This document shows positions 25,101 to 36,423 of a stretch of DNA of 64,000 nt, piece by piece. The stretch spans positions 1 through 64,000 of the forward strand of contig JAIUCV010001094.1 of NCBI GenBank assembly GCA_026724425.1, read 5' to 3'. The stretch comes from Erythrophleum ivorense (taxonomy: Eukaryota > Streptophyta > Magnoliopsida > Fabales > Fabaceae). The position numbers were made by a program, and so were the translations under genes. The number at the start of each line of letters is the position of its first letter. Positions within the stretch are counted from its first letter, which is position 1. The notes beneath the pieces are model-generated. The model saw only the letters and a list, made by a program, of their open reading frames with translations, had not been told where the DNA came from and ran no database searches.

Positions 25101-26184
25101 TAACTTGGGAATCATCAGTAGAAACAGTGATAGCAGAAAAATCAGGAAATACATCACAATCCACTTAATCATCAACAGAAGTAGTGCCATCAGTAGCACT
25201 CAAATCCAAAACAGAATTAAAAACAACCTCTAAATCAGAAACATGATCAATACTAATTAACAACTCAGAATAAGGTGATGAACACATATCAACCTCATTT
25301 ATAGCATCAATCACACTAAGTAACTGAGAAAATCCATCTGAATCAATGGAAGTGGTAGATAAATGATCACTAGTACCACCACTACAATGAATAGGCACAG
25401 AAACATCATCTCTAGCATGTCTAGCACTCTCAATAAAATCAGTGAAAACATCAATATCAGCAAGATCTATACCAGTGCAAGCATCACAACCATCAATTCT
25501 AGGACATGAACAAGAGATAGAATCATCTAAACTAATAATATCACATGATCTACTCAGCATGCTATCTCTAAAGTCCATAGCAGTATCATCAACAAGCATA
25601 TCAATGAGACTAACCCCTGTCTCAGCACAATCATCCAATGGGTGTCTCATAGAATCAAGTACATCAAATCTAATGATATTCCTAGCAAATTCCATAGTTA
25701 AAGTACCAACATATACATCTATCACAGCCCTAGCAGTTTTAAGGAAAGGCCTACCTAAAATCAAAGACGAATGTCCTTTTTGCTTAAACCTACTATCATC
25801 CATATCAAGAACATAGAAGTCTGCGGGGAATATAAAATCTTTTACCTTAACCAGGACATCCTCTAAGAGTCCTTCTGGGACTACACAGCGTCTATCAGCA
25901 AGGGAGGCAATCAGGCTAGTTGGCTTGAGATCTACTCCATGAAGTTAAGAAAAGACTAATTTTGGCATAACATTGATTGCTACTCCTAGATCCGCCAAAG
26001 CATCTGAAAACTCAATGTCACCAATGGTGCATGGTATGAGGAAACTACCAAGATCCTTACACTTCACTGGCATTGGCATCTGATAAAGAGAAGAGACAAC
26101 TGCTTCTAAATCAACTTTATCATCATGCTTAAGCCTTCTTTTTATGGTGCACAACTCCTTAAAAAACTTTGCATACTTAGGCAC
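22109..26184 (-). pseudogene. Athila pol polyprotein, broken
   Basis: Would encode protease, reverse transcriptase, RNase H and integrase. In order on the minus strand: protease with LADLGVAINVMP (near 25975, family DLGAS) and LILGRPFLKTARAVIDV (25740); RT with CMHRILLEDSAKA (24800), WRVCIDYRKLN (24560), MPFGLCNA (24350) and the catalytic block FMDDFTVYG (24260); RNase H with CDASDYALGAVLA (23810) and FTDHSAIKYL (23630). The integrase zinc region has CHTLACGGHFS and CKNCSRCQ (23200-23070). The integrase core keeps the Asp-Asp-Glu pattern in GLDFMGP, ISDQGTHF and SNREVK, and the C-terminal end is KVNGHRLKPFYEG before a stop at 22109. Several stops and frameshifts (for example at 25165, 24620, 23024 and 22550) break it. 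The catalytic residues are largely intact, so decay looks recent compared with the other elements here. Confidence 0.9.
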
Positions 26185-26994
26185 TTATGCAACCAAATCA
26201 ACTAATGGAACATTGATCACCACCTTTTTGAAAATTTCATAGACCTCTTTAAACATCTCTGCTTCCTTCTTTCTCCTCTCGGTCTTAGCTACCCTAGTAG
26301 GAAAGGGTAGAACCTGTCTACTCAATTCCTCCTCTTTCTTCTCTTGCTCATCCTGTGGCGCCACTTGTGTTTTTGCTAAAGTGGACTTATCCTGTGATGT
26401 AGAGGTAGAAGGAGAATCATCAATGATGGCATCCTTGTCCTTGGAAGCATAGGTGGCAATAAGATCTGCAAAGGTGACTGTCTTGCCACTTCTAAGAGAG
26501 ATAGCATTAACTCTACCATGATTAAGATTCTGTTGGGTCCCAACATTAGGATTAACTACCACTTGGGATGGAACCTTGACTCTGTATGTTACTAATTGCA
26601 TTAGATAACTGCCCAATTTGAGTCTAAAGAGTTGGAATCCCTTGTCTATGTTGCAAATCCTTTTGTTGATGTTCCTTCTCTGTTTGGTCTAACCTATCCA
26701 TTAAAAGCTTTATCATAGTATCCATCTTGTTTTCTAACCTTGAACTCTCTTCTTGAATAGGCACAGTTTGCCTAACTGGTTAGAACACATGACCACTAGA
26801 CCTAGCACCCTAATTGAACCGTGGTTGTTGAGGTTGGCCACTACCATATCTAAGGTTTGGGTGATCACGCCATCCAGGATTATATGTAGTAGAATATAGA
26901 TCATATTTCTGGCCACCTTGATTCATAGGCTTAGAAGAATACATAGCATTGCAAGGCTCAGCTTTATCATTCAAGAATGGGCAAGCATTAATAA
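26185..26994 (-). pseudogene. Athila gag, C-terminal part
   Basis: Second half of gag, separated from its N-terminal half by two inserted LTRs. Recognisable blocks are NACPFLND, TTYNPGWRDHPNLRYG (about 26885-26838), a Gln-rich linker, and VNAISLRSGKTV (about 26500), which is the spacer between gag and protease in Athila-like elements. In-frame stops occur after QPQQPRFN and in the linker. It continues into pol without a clear boundary. Confidence 0.8.
26990..26994. repeat. Target-site duplication of solo LTR A (left)
   Basis: AATAA. The right copy is found at 32564-32568, beyond the later LTR B, because B inserted at the right edge of A. Confidence 0.8.
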
Positions 26995-27093
26995 TGTAAC
27001 AACCAGAAAAAAGAAAGAAGAAGAAAAAAAAAGAAAAGAAAGAAAAAAGAAGAAAAGCTAAAAATTTTTGAAGGGCTGAAAATTTTCTAAGTC

Positions 27094-27325
27094 TGCTAGC
27101 TACAGCCTAGCTATAGCGAATGTACCTGTTCGTTATAGCGAGAAATGGTCTAGCTATAGCGAGAGTGCCTTCTCACTATAGCAAAAATGCTTCTAGCTAT
27201 AGCGAGTGCGGGCACCCCATACAAAAACCAGGGTGTTGCTCGCCGTAGCGCACGCTGTAGCAAAGGCAGGGGTCTGGGATTGATACGAGCTCGTTGTAAC
27301 GAGGGTTATGGCTCGCTATAGCGAG
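27094..27325 (+). repeat. Iterated palindromic motif array (CTATAGCG type)
   Basis: About ten degenerate copies at 20-60 base spacing. The best is CTCGCTATAGCGAG at 27312-27325, a perfect 14-base palindrome; others read CTAGCTATAGCGAG (27150, 27193), CGTTATAGCGAG and CTCACTATAGC. The same array lies inverted in LTR B (32271-32482). Confidence 0.8.
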
Positions 27326-28054
27326 GGTTAGTTCGGAAAAGAGTGAAAAAAGAGGATTTGAGTTATTAAAGCACCCCAACCCCTCCTTTCACTTTGTAAC
27401 CTACTTAAGCTCCCTCTAAGACAGAGAAAAGGGCAGAGGAGAGAGAGAGAGAAACCTAGAGAAGGAAGAAAGAACAAAAAAAGGTAAGATTTGCATGGCT
27501 TTTCTCTTAGAATATTGTTCTTCTCCCTTTGCCCTCTCTTCCTATAGTTTTGATTATTGAAGTAGTTAAGTTTGAAGCTTGGTTCAGAAGAGGGAGAGTG
27601 GAAAAACCCTTTTGAAGAAGACCAAAACCCACATACCTTTACTTCTTCTCCTTGCTTTCCTTTCTTGAGAGCTTGAGAGAGGAAGGATAGTAGGTGAATT
27701 TCTAGTGAGAGAAAGAACCCCTAGCTCTATAAGCTTAGTAGGGTTTACTAGAAAGAAATCCTTAGCTTATGAATAAAGTGTTAAGAGAGTAATTCCATGC
27801 TTCTTGTGTGTTTAGGCTCAAGAGAAGCACTCCCATCTAGAGGTAATTGTGAAACCAACAAGGGAGGAGACAAATTGAAAGGAAAAGTTAGTGAATAGCC
27901 AATAAGGTAGCTCTCTCCACCTTCTCTCATGCATGAGTGTGTGCTTACCTTGTCTTACATGTGTGTATGTATGTTTTTAAACCATGAAAAGTATGCTAGC
28001 ATGATGATGTCTCATGTATTTCAATGATATTTTATGTGATTTCTTGGGTTTGCT

Positions 28055-28245
28055 TGAGTATGGAAAAGCCAACAACCCTTTAGCCATGGTGAGGATGAGC
28101 CAAGAACCCTAAAGTTGGTTGAGACAAAGCAAAGAGTCTCCCAAAAGTGAGGTTGACTCCCAAAAGTAAGGGTTGAGTCTAAGAACCTCTTAAAGAATGG
28201 GTGAGGCAAGTCCAAAATTCACAAGTGAATGGGTGAGGCTAATCC
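28055..28245 (+). repeat. Intra-LTR iterated array in LTR A
   Basis: Units such as GGTGAGGATGAGCCAAGAACCCT and GGGTGAGGCTAATCC at the same relative position as in family L LTRs. Confidence 0.65.
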
Positions 28246-31200
28246 ATTTACTTGGCAAGCTTTTGATTGTTATGTATGGCCTACTCAAATGTTAAAAATG
28301 ATTTTCTTATGTTTTTCACATGCTAATATGCCCATGCATACATTGTGAGACTTGTTTGCATGCTTTATGTATGTTTGAATGAGAGATGAGCTATTGAGAT
28401 TCTTTGAATCTCACTCCTCCTCTCCACCATCCTAACATGCTAGGTGGACCAAGTGAGATAAGAGATGGGAGCCACCAAGCTTGAAGCTAGGGGATTCGGT
28501 CAAGGAATTGTAAAAGGGCCATTTTGGCACTATTTTGTAGTTATGTTAAAGGATTTAATTTAATGATGTACATGATGTAGCACTTGTAAATAGATGTACT
28601 TAATGTATATATATGAGAATTGAACTTATAGTGCATGATGTAGCAAGTTTTGGAATGAATGGCAAGATCTTAGTATTGCCCACATGGGTGTATGTGTTGG
28701 TGTGGAAGAGTGAGTTTTGCAAATATGGGTTGTTAGACATTTGAACCATATTTGATAGCCTATATTGATGCTTTCCCACGTGCTCATAGAGCCTTAGAGG
28801 TAGGAGAAGCAAAGTTGGACCCCATTATCCCTCTTTGAACACAAGAAATGGTCACTTTGCCTCATGATGTCCAAGTCTAACCAAATGACCTCTCCTTGCC
28901 TTGAAATTTGGCATGTCACTAGATCTTGTTTAGAGATTTTTGGGAAACTAAATATCAAGTCATTTTGAGGTCTATATAATTTTCTATGATTTTTCAAAGT
29001 TGGTATCAGAAATTCAGAATTACATAGGCATTGTTCATTTGGTCAGATGTGGAATCATGTCATCCGAGGAGCAAACGTGATCCAATGGCTACAAAATTTT
29101 ATATGCAGAAACTAGACAGTCACAGTGACTTGTAGCAACTAGAATCACCTCATTTGGAGGTCTAGAGAGGAAGATATGCATTTTTGAAGGTTCTGCCCAG
29201 TATCAGACATCTTGTCTAACCCGAGGTACTGTTCCATCGATTTCTAAGAGGTTGGATTGATGAACTGATCTGAAGACATTTTTTATCTCTAGTTAACATC
29301 CATATATTTCCATAGTGGTATTATTTGTAAACATTTGGATTTTTTTGGAATTAGTTGGACATTTTTGAAGTCCATATCAGTAAACTGTGACAGTAACAGG
29401 ACCCCCTCCGACCATCAGATGATTTCGGATGTCAAACGCTTGGTGTGTTAGATTTTAAGACTTCCACATATTTTTAGTATGAAGTAGACATCCTACTATT
29501 TCCAGAATGACTGAGATTATATGTTTTTGATTTTTCTGGATTTAATTGTGATTTTTCCAAACTTTGCCCAGAAATGAGGCCAAGTATGGCCGAAAATGAA
29601 TATTCATGTCTCATATCCCTTTTTGCTTTCCATGGGTTTAAAGCATGTTTTTGGGATTGAAATAAGTTGTAATGGTGAAATTAAATATGAGGATGCATAG
29701 AATGAGCTCACTCGGTCCATGTGACACTGAAATGCATTTTAACCATGCTAAAGTGTTAAGAAAGTGTAAACATCTAAGGAAGGGAGATCTCACTTTAGTC
29801 TTGCTAGATGTATATGAGCATGACAGAGACATGATGAGTATGAGCTAGAAATTATGGTGTTACAAATTGTAACACCATAATAACTTATTTCCAATTCATC
29901 TCCCTCTAGGCTTGATTCCATATGATTTCCCAAGAAAACGACCAAAACCGTGGTATTTTACTACTTTAAGTCGGGGTTTAATTGGTCATATTTTGCCCCG
30001 TGGGTCCCATGAATCCATCATTTACAACCTATACTCAATTACCATTTATAAAAGTTGTACATAGTCTCAAATAACTCATAAACCACGGGTATGAAGCCAA
30101 AGACCAAGAAAATGTGATTTCTCAAATGAGCCCATAAGTCAGATTTTTGGCTCCAACTTTGGAAAATCATAACTAATTCTAGAAAAATGGAAATCAAGAA
30201 AATCATAGCTCTCTGGAAATACTTGGATGTTAAATTTACACTAAAAATAACTTCCAACCACAATCTCCACTTTTGGACCATCTTTGACATAAAAAAAGAG
30301 ACAGAGGTCCGGCTGTCCCTGATACTGGTGCAGTTTACTGTCATGAACTTTGAAAATTCGTAATTAATTCCAAAAGAATCCAATATGGGAAAACTATACC
30401 AATTTAGAAAGATAAAGATTTTAACTAGAGGAAAAAAATAAAGAGCTCTTGGACCTCGAAAACCGATGGAACAGTAATGAAGGTCAGAAAGCTTCCTTGA
30501 TACTGATACAGAACTTCAGATAGTCGTTTCTCTCTCTACAGACCTCCAATTGAGGTGCTTCTAGTTGGTATAGGTCACTGTGGATATCTAGTTTATACTC
30601 ATAAAATTTCATGACAATTGGACACCATTTGGTCCATAAATGACATTGATTCATTTTCGGACTTATTGCACAGTACCATGATCAAACCATTAAAATTTCT
30701 AAATTTCAACAATTCGCCAAATATTCCCTAGACCTCCAAATATTACCCACTTTAGCTTCTCAAGAAGCTCTCAATAGACTCTAGAGGCATACTAAATTTC
30801 ATATCAAGAAGAGCTCATCTAGTCATACTTTGACAGAGCTCACAAAATTGACGGTTTTGGCACCCACAATGGTTCATAATGGGTCCAAATGGCCTCCCAC
30901 ATGCTTTAGCATCTCTTGGGCAAGTTTGAAAGTACAAACATAGCATATATGAATAGCCCAAGTGATCCAAGTCATCATAGATTTCAAAATCATTATGTTA
31001 CGGAACAAAATGCACTATCACATGTAAGCCACAAAAAGGCCAAATTCTACATTCTCATTGCTTTGGCTCTTTACACACTTCATACATCATCTATACATAT
31101 GTTTACATGTGCTCACATATTTACAACTCAAAAATAATAGGTGCATCTTCATTATGGCACCTCTTTACAACAAAAGAACCAAAAGAGCTATACAATTCTC

Positions 31201-31410
31201 TAAACATTCTCAACTAAACTCCTTGGTGTGCACTTGATTCTCCTTGAGCTCCACCTAAGATGTTAAGATAGGAGAGGGAAGGGGGTGAGATTTAGGGAAT
31301 CTCAATAGCTCATACTCATTCAAGAAGCAATCAAGATATATAAACCAGTCAAAGCATGCAAACAAATCACAATAACACAATATATGTGTTTCATGCCATG
31401 CCAAGAATAG

Positions 31411-31538
31411 GCTCCAGGGACTTTCGGTCTAGCCTCACCTGAGCATTAGGACTTTTGGATTGGCCTCACCCTTGGTTTAGGGACTTTTGGCTCCACCTCA
31501 CTCGTCTCAAGGGACTTTCGGCACCACCTCACCCGAGC
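31411..31538 (-). repeat. Intra-LTR iterated array in LTR B
   Basis: Four units with the plus-strand core GGGACTTTCGG...CACCTCACC (minus strand GGTGAGG...CCGAAAGTCCC), spaced about 30-35 bases. Cleaner than the copy in LTR A. Confidence 0.7.
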
Positions 31539-32270
31539 AATTTCCACAATTCATATCATAAACATATTGGTACCAATGCATCAAGGCAACATCAATGGCA
31601 TATCTCATCATACAAGCACATACACAAACATACAATGACTATTACATATCCAAGAGTGCAACAAGAAAGAGTAGAGAGCTACCTTATCAGCTAATACAAG
31701 TCTTCCCTTTCAATTTCTCTTCTCCCTTCTTGATTTCACACTCACAACTAGATGGAGTTGCTTCCTTTGAGCCTAAGCATAACAAAGAGCATGGGATTAT
31801 TCTCTCATAACTCAAATAAACACTCACAAAGCTAAAGGGGCTCTACATCGAGACAAACCCCTACTACTCATGTAAGAAACTAGGGATTCTCTCTCTAGAA
31901 TTCCACTCACTCTCCTTCCTCTCTTAAGCTCTCAAAAAGAAAGCAAAGAAGAAGAATTGAAGCTACATGAGCTCTACCCTTCCTCAAGAGTGGTTTTCTA
32001 CCTTCTCTCTTTTGAACCAAACCCAAATTAACTACTAAAACCATAGAAAGAGAGGGCAAAGGGAGAAGAATAACATGCTAGGGAGAAAAGCTATGAAAAT
32101 CTCAAGATTACTTTCCTCTTTGCTTGTTCTCCTTCCTTCTCTAGGTCTCTCTCTCTCTCCACAGCCCTTTTCTCTCTTTTAGTCGAAGCCTAGGTCGGTT
32201 TATAGAGAAAGGAAGAGTTTGGAAGTTTAAAAAGGTCAAAATCTCGCTTTTCACACTTTTTTGGACTAAC

Positions 32271-32482
32271 CCTCGTTATAGCGAGCCATAACCCTCGCTA
32301 CGGCAAGCTCGTATCTGTCCCAGACTTCTTCCTTCGCTATAGCGTACACTATGGCGAGCAGCTCCCTGGTTTTTGTATGGGATGCCTGCACTCGCTATAG
32401 TTAGCAGCATTTTCGCTATAGCGAGAAGGCACTCTAGCTATAGCAAACAGGTACATTCGCTATAGCTAGGCTATAGCTAGCA
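32271..32482 (-). repeat. Iterated palindromic motif array in LTR B
   Basis: Counterpart of 27094-27325: repeats such as TTCGCTATAGCGAG (32412), CACTCGCTATAG (32389) and CTAGCTATAGC (32434), with an intervening CAAACAGGTACATTCGC segment shared with LTR A. Confidence 0.75.
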
Positions 32483-32568
32483 GACTTAGAAAATTTTCAG
32501 CTTTTCTTTTCTTTCCCTTTTCTTTTCTCTTTTCTTTTCTTTTCTTTGTCTGGTTATTACACAAATAA

Positions 32569-33664
32569 CATGAGTAGCTAATGAGCAAATAGAGCAAAGT
32601 GGGCTAACTAGAGCTGAAGAGTTTGGTTGCGGGGTGAAAGAAGTAGAAGATCCCATAGAATTGGCCATGTTGGAAGGATTATGCAATTGGAGCATAGCCA
32701 TTTTCTCCATAACAGATGCAAGCTTATCTATCTTGCTCTTAAGACGAGACTCAGAAATTGAGGAATATGACCCAACTTTATTTACTCTAGCTTGTTGTCT
32801 AGTACCAAATTATTAAGTATTCTTAGCTTTCTTTTCAATCAATTCCCAAGCAGCATTAACAGTTAAGTGAAGAAGAGCACCTCCAGTAGCAGAATCTAAT
32901 AAATATCTCTCTAGAGGCAAAAGACCTTCATGAAAATATTGTATCAATAAAGTATCTGGGATTTGGTGATGAGGGCAACTAGATAGCAACGTCTTAAACC
33001 GCTCCCAATACTCATGCAAGGACTCCCCAGGCATTTGTCGGCAACCACATATGTCCTTCCTAATAGAGGAAGTGTGAGATGCTGGGAAATACTTCTCCAA
33101 AAACATCTTCTTAAGTTGGTCCCATGTAGTTATGAATCCAGGGGGTAGTCGAAGTAACCAGTTCTTAGCAGACCCCTCTAAAGAAAATGGGAAGGCATGC
33201 ATCTTAATCTGATCCTCAGACACACCACTAGGTCTCATAGCAATGCAAATCATATGAAAAGTCTTCAAATGATTGTATGGATCTTCACCTGCAAGTCCAT
33301 TAAATTTAGGAAGTAAGTGTATAAATTTAGGTTTCAACTCAAGATCAGTATTAATATCAGGATAATTAATGCACCAATTTCAAAAATGTAGATAAGGTGA
33401 AACTAACTCTTTAATGGTCTTAGCAGGAACATTATTATCAGCATTGACATGAGCATACTCTAAACATGCCTGATTATTTATATTTCCCTCATTATCTTTA
33501 ATTTTAGTTTCAAAATCAGAAGAATCAATATATGACTCAACAAAACAAGATTTAGAAGAACTACTACCTACAAGATTACTAACTTTAACTTTTCTTCACT
33601 GATGAAATGTCCTCTCAATTTTAGGATCAAAGTCAAACAATTTTTCAAAAGACGATCGAGTCAT
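32569..33664 (-). pseudogene. Athila gag, N-terminal part
   Basis: Would encode the structural Gag protein that forms the particle and binds element RNA. The start is taken as ATG at 33664 (MTRSSFEKLFDFDPKIERTF), followed by a stop after FHQ. The best-preserved part (33337-32813) has ELKPKFIHLLPKFNGLAGED, HLKTFHMICIAMRPSGV, IKMHAFPFSLEGSAKNWL, MFLEKYFPAS and GESLHEYWERF, the Gag core typical of Athila-like Gypsy elements. Beyond 32813 the frame is lost until LTR B. The second half is at 26185-26994. Confidence 0.88.
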
Positions 33665-34103
33665 AGAACATCAACAAAGTAGGATTAAAGCAGTAAATAA
33701 AAAAAATGAAAAATATTCAAACTACTAAAGAAATAAATTCAAAAAAACCTCAAAGACTCAATGCACACTAGGAAACTCAGAAAACACTCAGAAAACACCC
33801 ACAAAAATTCAAAAAGAAAATCTGGAAAAATAAAAAAATTCAAGAAAAATTTGCAAAAATCAAAGAAAATTCAGAAAAGTGGTCAAAACGATTGAATTTG
33901 CCTAAAAATACTAGACCTAATACTAAAAGGTATTAGTCTTACTCAAAACACCCAAAATCTTAAAATAACAAAGATCAGAATTTTCTGGGCAATGACAAAC
34001 AAAATTTCAGAATAGAACACTTAGAAAAATTCAACCGAAATGACAAAATCAGAAATCAAGAAAACAGGGAAAAACACCTAAAAACTCAAACTTAAACCAT
34101 TGC
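33665..34103 (-). other. Athila 5' leader
   Basis: About 440 bases between primer site and gag ATG. T-rich on the minus strand (A-rich on the plus strand), with no open frame; presumably the RNA leader with packaging signals. Confidence 0.6.
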
Positions 34104-34121
34104 TCCCCGGCAACGGTGCCA
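34104..34121 (-). other. tRNA-Asp primer-binding site
   Basis: Minus strand TGGCACCGTTGCCGGGGA, four bases inside the 5' LTR. It is complementary to the 3' end of plant tRNA-Asp (family site TGGCGCCGTTGCCGGGGA) except for one base. Use of tRNA-Asp is characteristic of Athila elements. It is not a tRNA gene. Confidence 0.85.
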
Positions 34122-34125
34122 AAAT

Positions 34126-36298
34126 TGATGATGCCTTAGTTGCTTAAGCACTCAATTAAACTAAGATTGATTTAAATAGTATAGGTCAACCCTAGGTCAT
34201 TCTTCCCAAAGAGCAATTTAAGGGTTAGTTTGAATTGATTTAAAGTGATTATTTGATGCTTGCTATTTTATGCAAATTCTAGAAAACTATCTCTATGCTA
34301 AATGCAAAATTAATTGAACTAAATGTATGCAAATGGGGGTTTTAATTAAGAAATTAAATTTCAACTGAAAGAGAAAAACTAAACAAGTCATTAAACTAGA
34401 TTGCTCTGAATTGAGATTAAAGTGATTATGAAAATGCAAAGAACAAATAGGAGGCAACTAAGGTTTTGCAAGGGAATTTCGGCTCTCATCACTCACCAAA
34501 GATTGATTGAGACTAAGAGAGAAGTGATTAGACAGCAGACTAATGAATTTAATTAACTTAATCCAAGGATAGGAAACCCTAAGCTTAAATGCACATCACT
34601 TGACTTAACTAGGAAACCCTTAGCTAATTCAAGTAATTTACAAGTAATTAAGCTAATTAAACTCATCAAATCCTTCAACAATTGGATTCAATTAATTCTG
34701 AAAAATTTAGTTTTAATTACTTAATTGAACAATTAAGCAATTATACTACCCAATTCAATAATCAAGTAGTGCAAGAGACCAAGATATGCAATTAAGATCA
34801 CAATATTAATCAAATTAATGCAAGAGAACTCAAACATTAATCTGATCAACATTATAAGGTCTAGAAACTAAAATTCCAGCAACTACAAAACATAATTCTA
34901 ATCCCAAATAATACCAATTCCAATTACAATCCAAGATAAAATCATTGTCTAACCTAAAACTAGGTCTCAACATTCAATCCACATAGAAATTCCTAAAACT
35001 AGAAAATCTCTAAGTTCTTGAAATTGAAAGAGGAAAAGGTAGGAAGAAAAAAAGCTCCCCAATGATCTTCAATCCATGTAATTCAAGAGCTCAAGCCTTC
35101 CTCCTCCATGCTCCACCTTGGTGCCACCCTTCCTTAAGCTTCCATGGACTTTGTTCCTCTACACTCCTTCAACCTTGCTGCCATGAAGAGATGATGAAGG
35201 AAAATAGTGATGAATAATGGTGGTTCAGTGTCCTCTCCTTGCTGAAGTTTAGAGGCAAAGAAGAATGAAGACTCAGCAGCTCCTTTAGTGTCTCCCAGCA
35301 TCCGGTCCAGAGAAGGAGAAAGGAATGAAAATCTGGTCTGGGGGGAGAGAAAAGTCGTCTAGGTCTGAAGGGCCAAAGAGCAAATTAAGAAGAAGCAATT
35401 CCTCCCTCCAGTTGCTGGCATTTTGCGTGTCCAAGTTTGGAGGGAAAAGATGAATCGAAGAAGCAGCAAATCCTCCCTCCCAGGTGTCTCTCTATGTGAC
35501 GTCCATAAAAAACTGAAGAAATCAATTGAAGAAGCAGCAGCCTCCAGGTCTGGCGTCCTCCCTGTGAAGTCCGAAGAAGGAAAAAAATGAATGAAGCAGC
35601 TGCTTAATCGTGCTCCAGTGCTTGGCGTGCTTTCCCGTCTCCCCTCTAGTTTTCTCGGCGTCTCAAGTCCTCTAGGCATTGGATGAATGAATCAAGTAGC
35701 TCTTTTTCCCGGCACCTCTCTCTGCAGTCCTTACTGTGTTGTCCAAAAACAGTGAATCAATCCAGCAGTAATTCGTGTCTCCCAGTTTTTAGGGTCTCTG
35801 CTCCCTCTAGACTAAAAGGAAAAATCCACAAATGAAGTAGCCAATCTCCTTCCAATTTTCGGTGCCCTGACCCCTTGATTCCTCTCCAAAACAAAAAATA
35901 AAAATTAAACCTAATATTCTATTTACAAAAATGCCATTATCAAGCTATTAAATAAGAATAAAAAATTCTGCTCCAATCCTGACCCTTGATCCATTTTAAA
36001 TCTTCAATTCACTTACCCAAAAATTATCTTTACCATTGATTCCTAATTTATCTTAAAAAATTTGTATAAATTTAATAACTATTTTAAAGATTGGAAATAT
36101 TCAACCCATCAAAGGAAATATGAAAAATAAAATATTATCAATTTAAATCCAAAAATTCTCCTAATTAATTCAAAATTATATTATTTTCCAAAATTGACCA
36201 AAAATTCAAATATTGTATAATAAATCCATTTAAGATCAAATTAATAATTAAATACAATAATAAATGTGAAAAAAATATATAAAAATTAGCACTTATCA
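34126..36298 (-). repeat. Athila 5' LTR
   Basis: 2173 bases, TGATAAGTGC to GGCATCATCA on the minus strand, matching 18496-20673 with small indels. Followed by TATGG, the right target duplication. Confidence 0.9.
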
Positions 36299-36423
36299 TA
36301 TGGTCATACTATCATGTCATAGGAACTAACATAAAGGCTTTACATGCTTTCAATATGCTCTATCATGGCCATTAACTTATCTTAGCTTAGGCTTTTCTTC
36401 TTGGGTTTAGAAGAATTACTGCA
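36299..36423 (-). repeat. Family M solo LTR, piece 2 of 3
   Basis: Short stretch between the Athila element and solo LTR C; reverse complement of about 45330-45455 in the plus M LTR (GGCCATGATGGAGCATGTTG type segment). Confidence 0.7.

Larger units (their letters stand above)
26995..29864 (+). repeat. Solo LTR A (family L-related, new 5' part)
   Basis: 2870 bases from TGTAACAACCAGAAAA to ATTATGGTGTTACA, with AATAA duplications. From about 27809 to the end it follows family L (same order as 58105-60176: GGTAGCTCTCTCCACC, the GGTGAGGC array, TTGAATCTCACTCC...CTAACATGCTAGGTGG, then the 3' end). Its first ~0.8 kb is unrelated to family L: a 55-base purine run (27004-27056), an array of CTATAGCGAG palindromes (27094-27325) and a different leader. 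No coding sequence. It split the Athila gag. Confidence 0.85.
29868..32561 (-). repeat. Solo LTR B (same family as A, opposite orientation)
   Basis: 2694 bases; on the minus strand TGTAATAACCAGACAAAG (32561) to TTATGGTGTTACA (29868). Perfect CAAAT duplications flank it (29863-29867 and 32562-32566). The left copy uses the terminal CA of LTR A, so B inserted exactly at A's 3' end after A was in place. It aligns with A along its length, including the palindrome array and the middle array. Together A and B form a 5.57 kb inverted repeat with a 3-base centre. Confidence 0.85.
18496..36298 (-). mobile_element. Athila-type Ty3/Gypsy retrotransposon, full structure
   Basis: Complete structure on the minus strand: 5' LTR 34126-36298, tRNA-Asp primer site, gag, pol, 3' non-coding region, polypurine tract and 3' LTR 18496-20673. 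Total 17.8 kb, or about 12.2 kb after removing the two nested solo LTRs (26995-32568). The tRNA-Asp primer site, the gag with a FNGLAGEDPYNHLK block and the pol sequence all point to the Athila clade. No env-like frame is present after pol. The two LTRs differ at about a dozen of the first 140 aligned positions by eye, so the insertion is old, and all genes carry stops. Confidence 0.88.

Noticed and set aside
25442..25816. 124-codon plus-strand frame
   Set aside because: Shadow of the Athila protease region on the other strand.
22109..26184. An integrated plant pararetrovirus
   Set aside because: LTRs, a target duplication and an integrase core are present, and there is no movement or coat protein region, so it is a Ty3/Gypsy retrotransposon.
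27094..27325. CRISPR-like or satellite array
   Set aside because: Repeats are degenerate, irregularly spaced and inside a eukaryotic LTR; there is no fixed spacer length or adjoining cas gene.
26995..32561. A DNA transposon or foldback element with 2.7 kb terminal inverted repeats
   Set aside because: Each arm has complete LTR ends and its own 5-base duplication (AATAA and CAAAT), and the 3' parts match LTRs elsewhere in the window.
34104..34121. A tRNA-Asp gene fragment
   Set aside because: Only 18 bases match and they sit next to an LTR end, so it is a primer-binding site.
35359..35679. 106-codon minus-strand frame in the Athila 5' LTR
   Set aside because: The equivalent stretch of the 3' LTR is not open and no motif is recognised.
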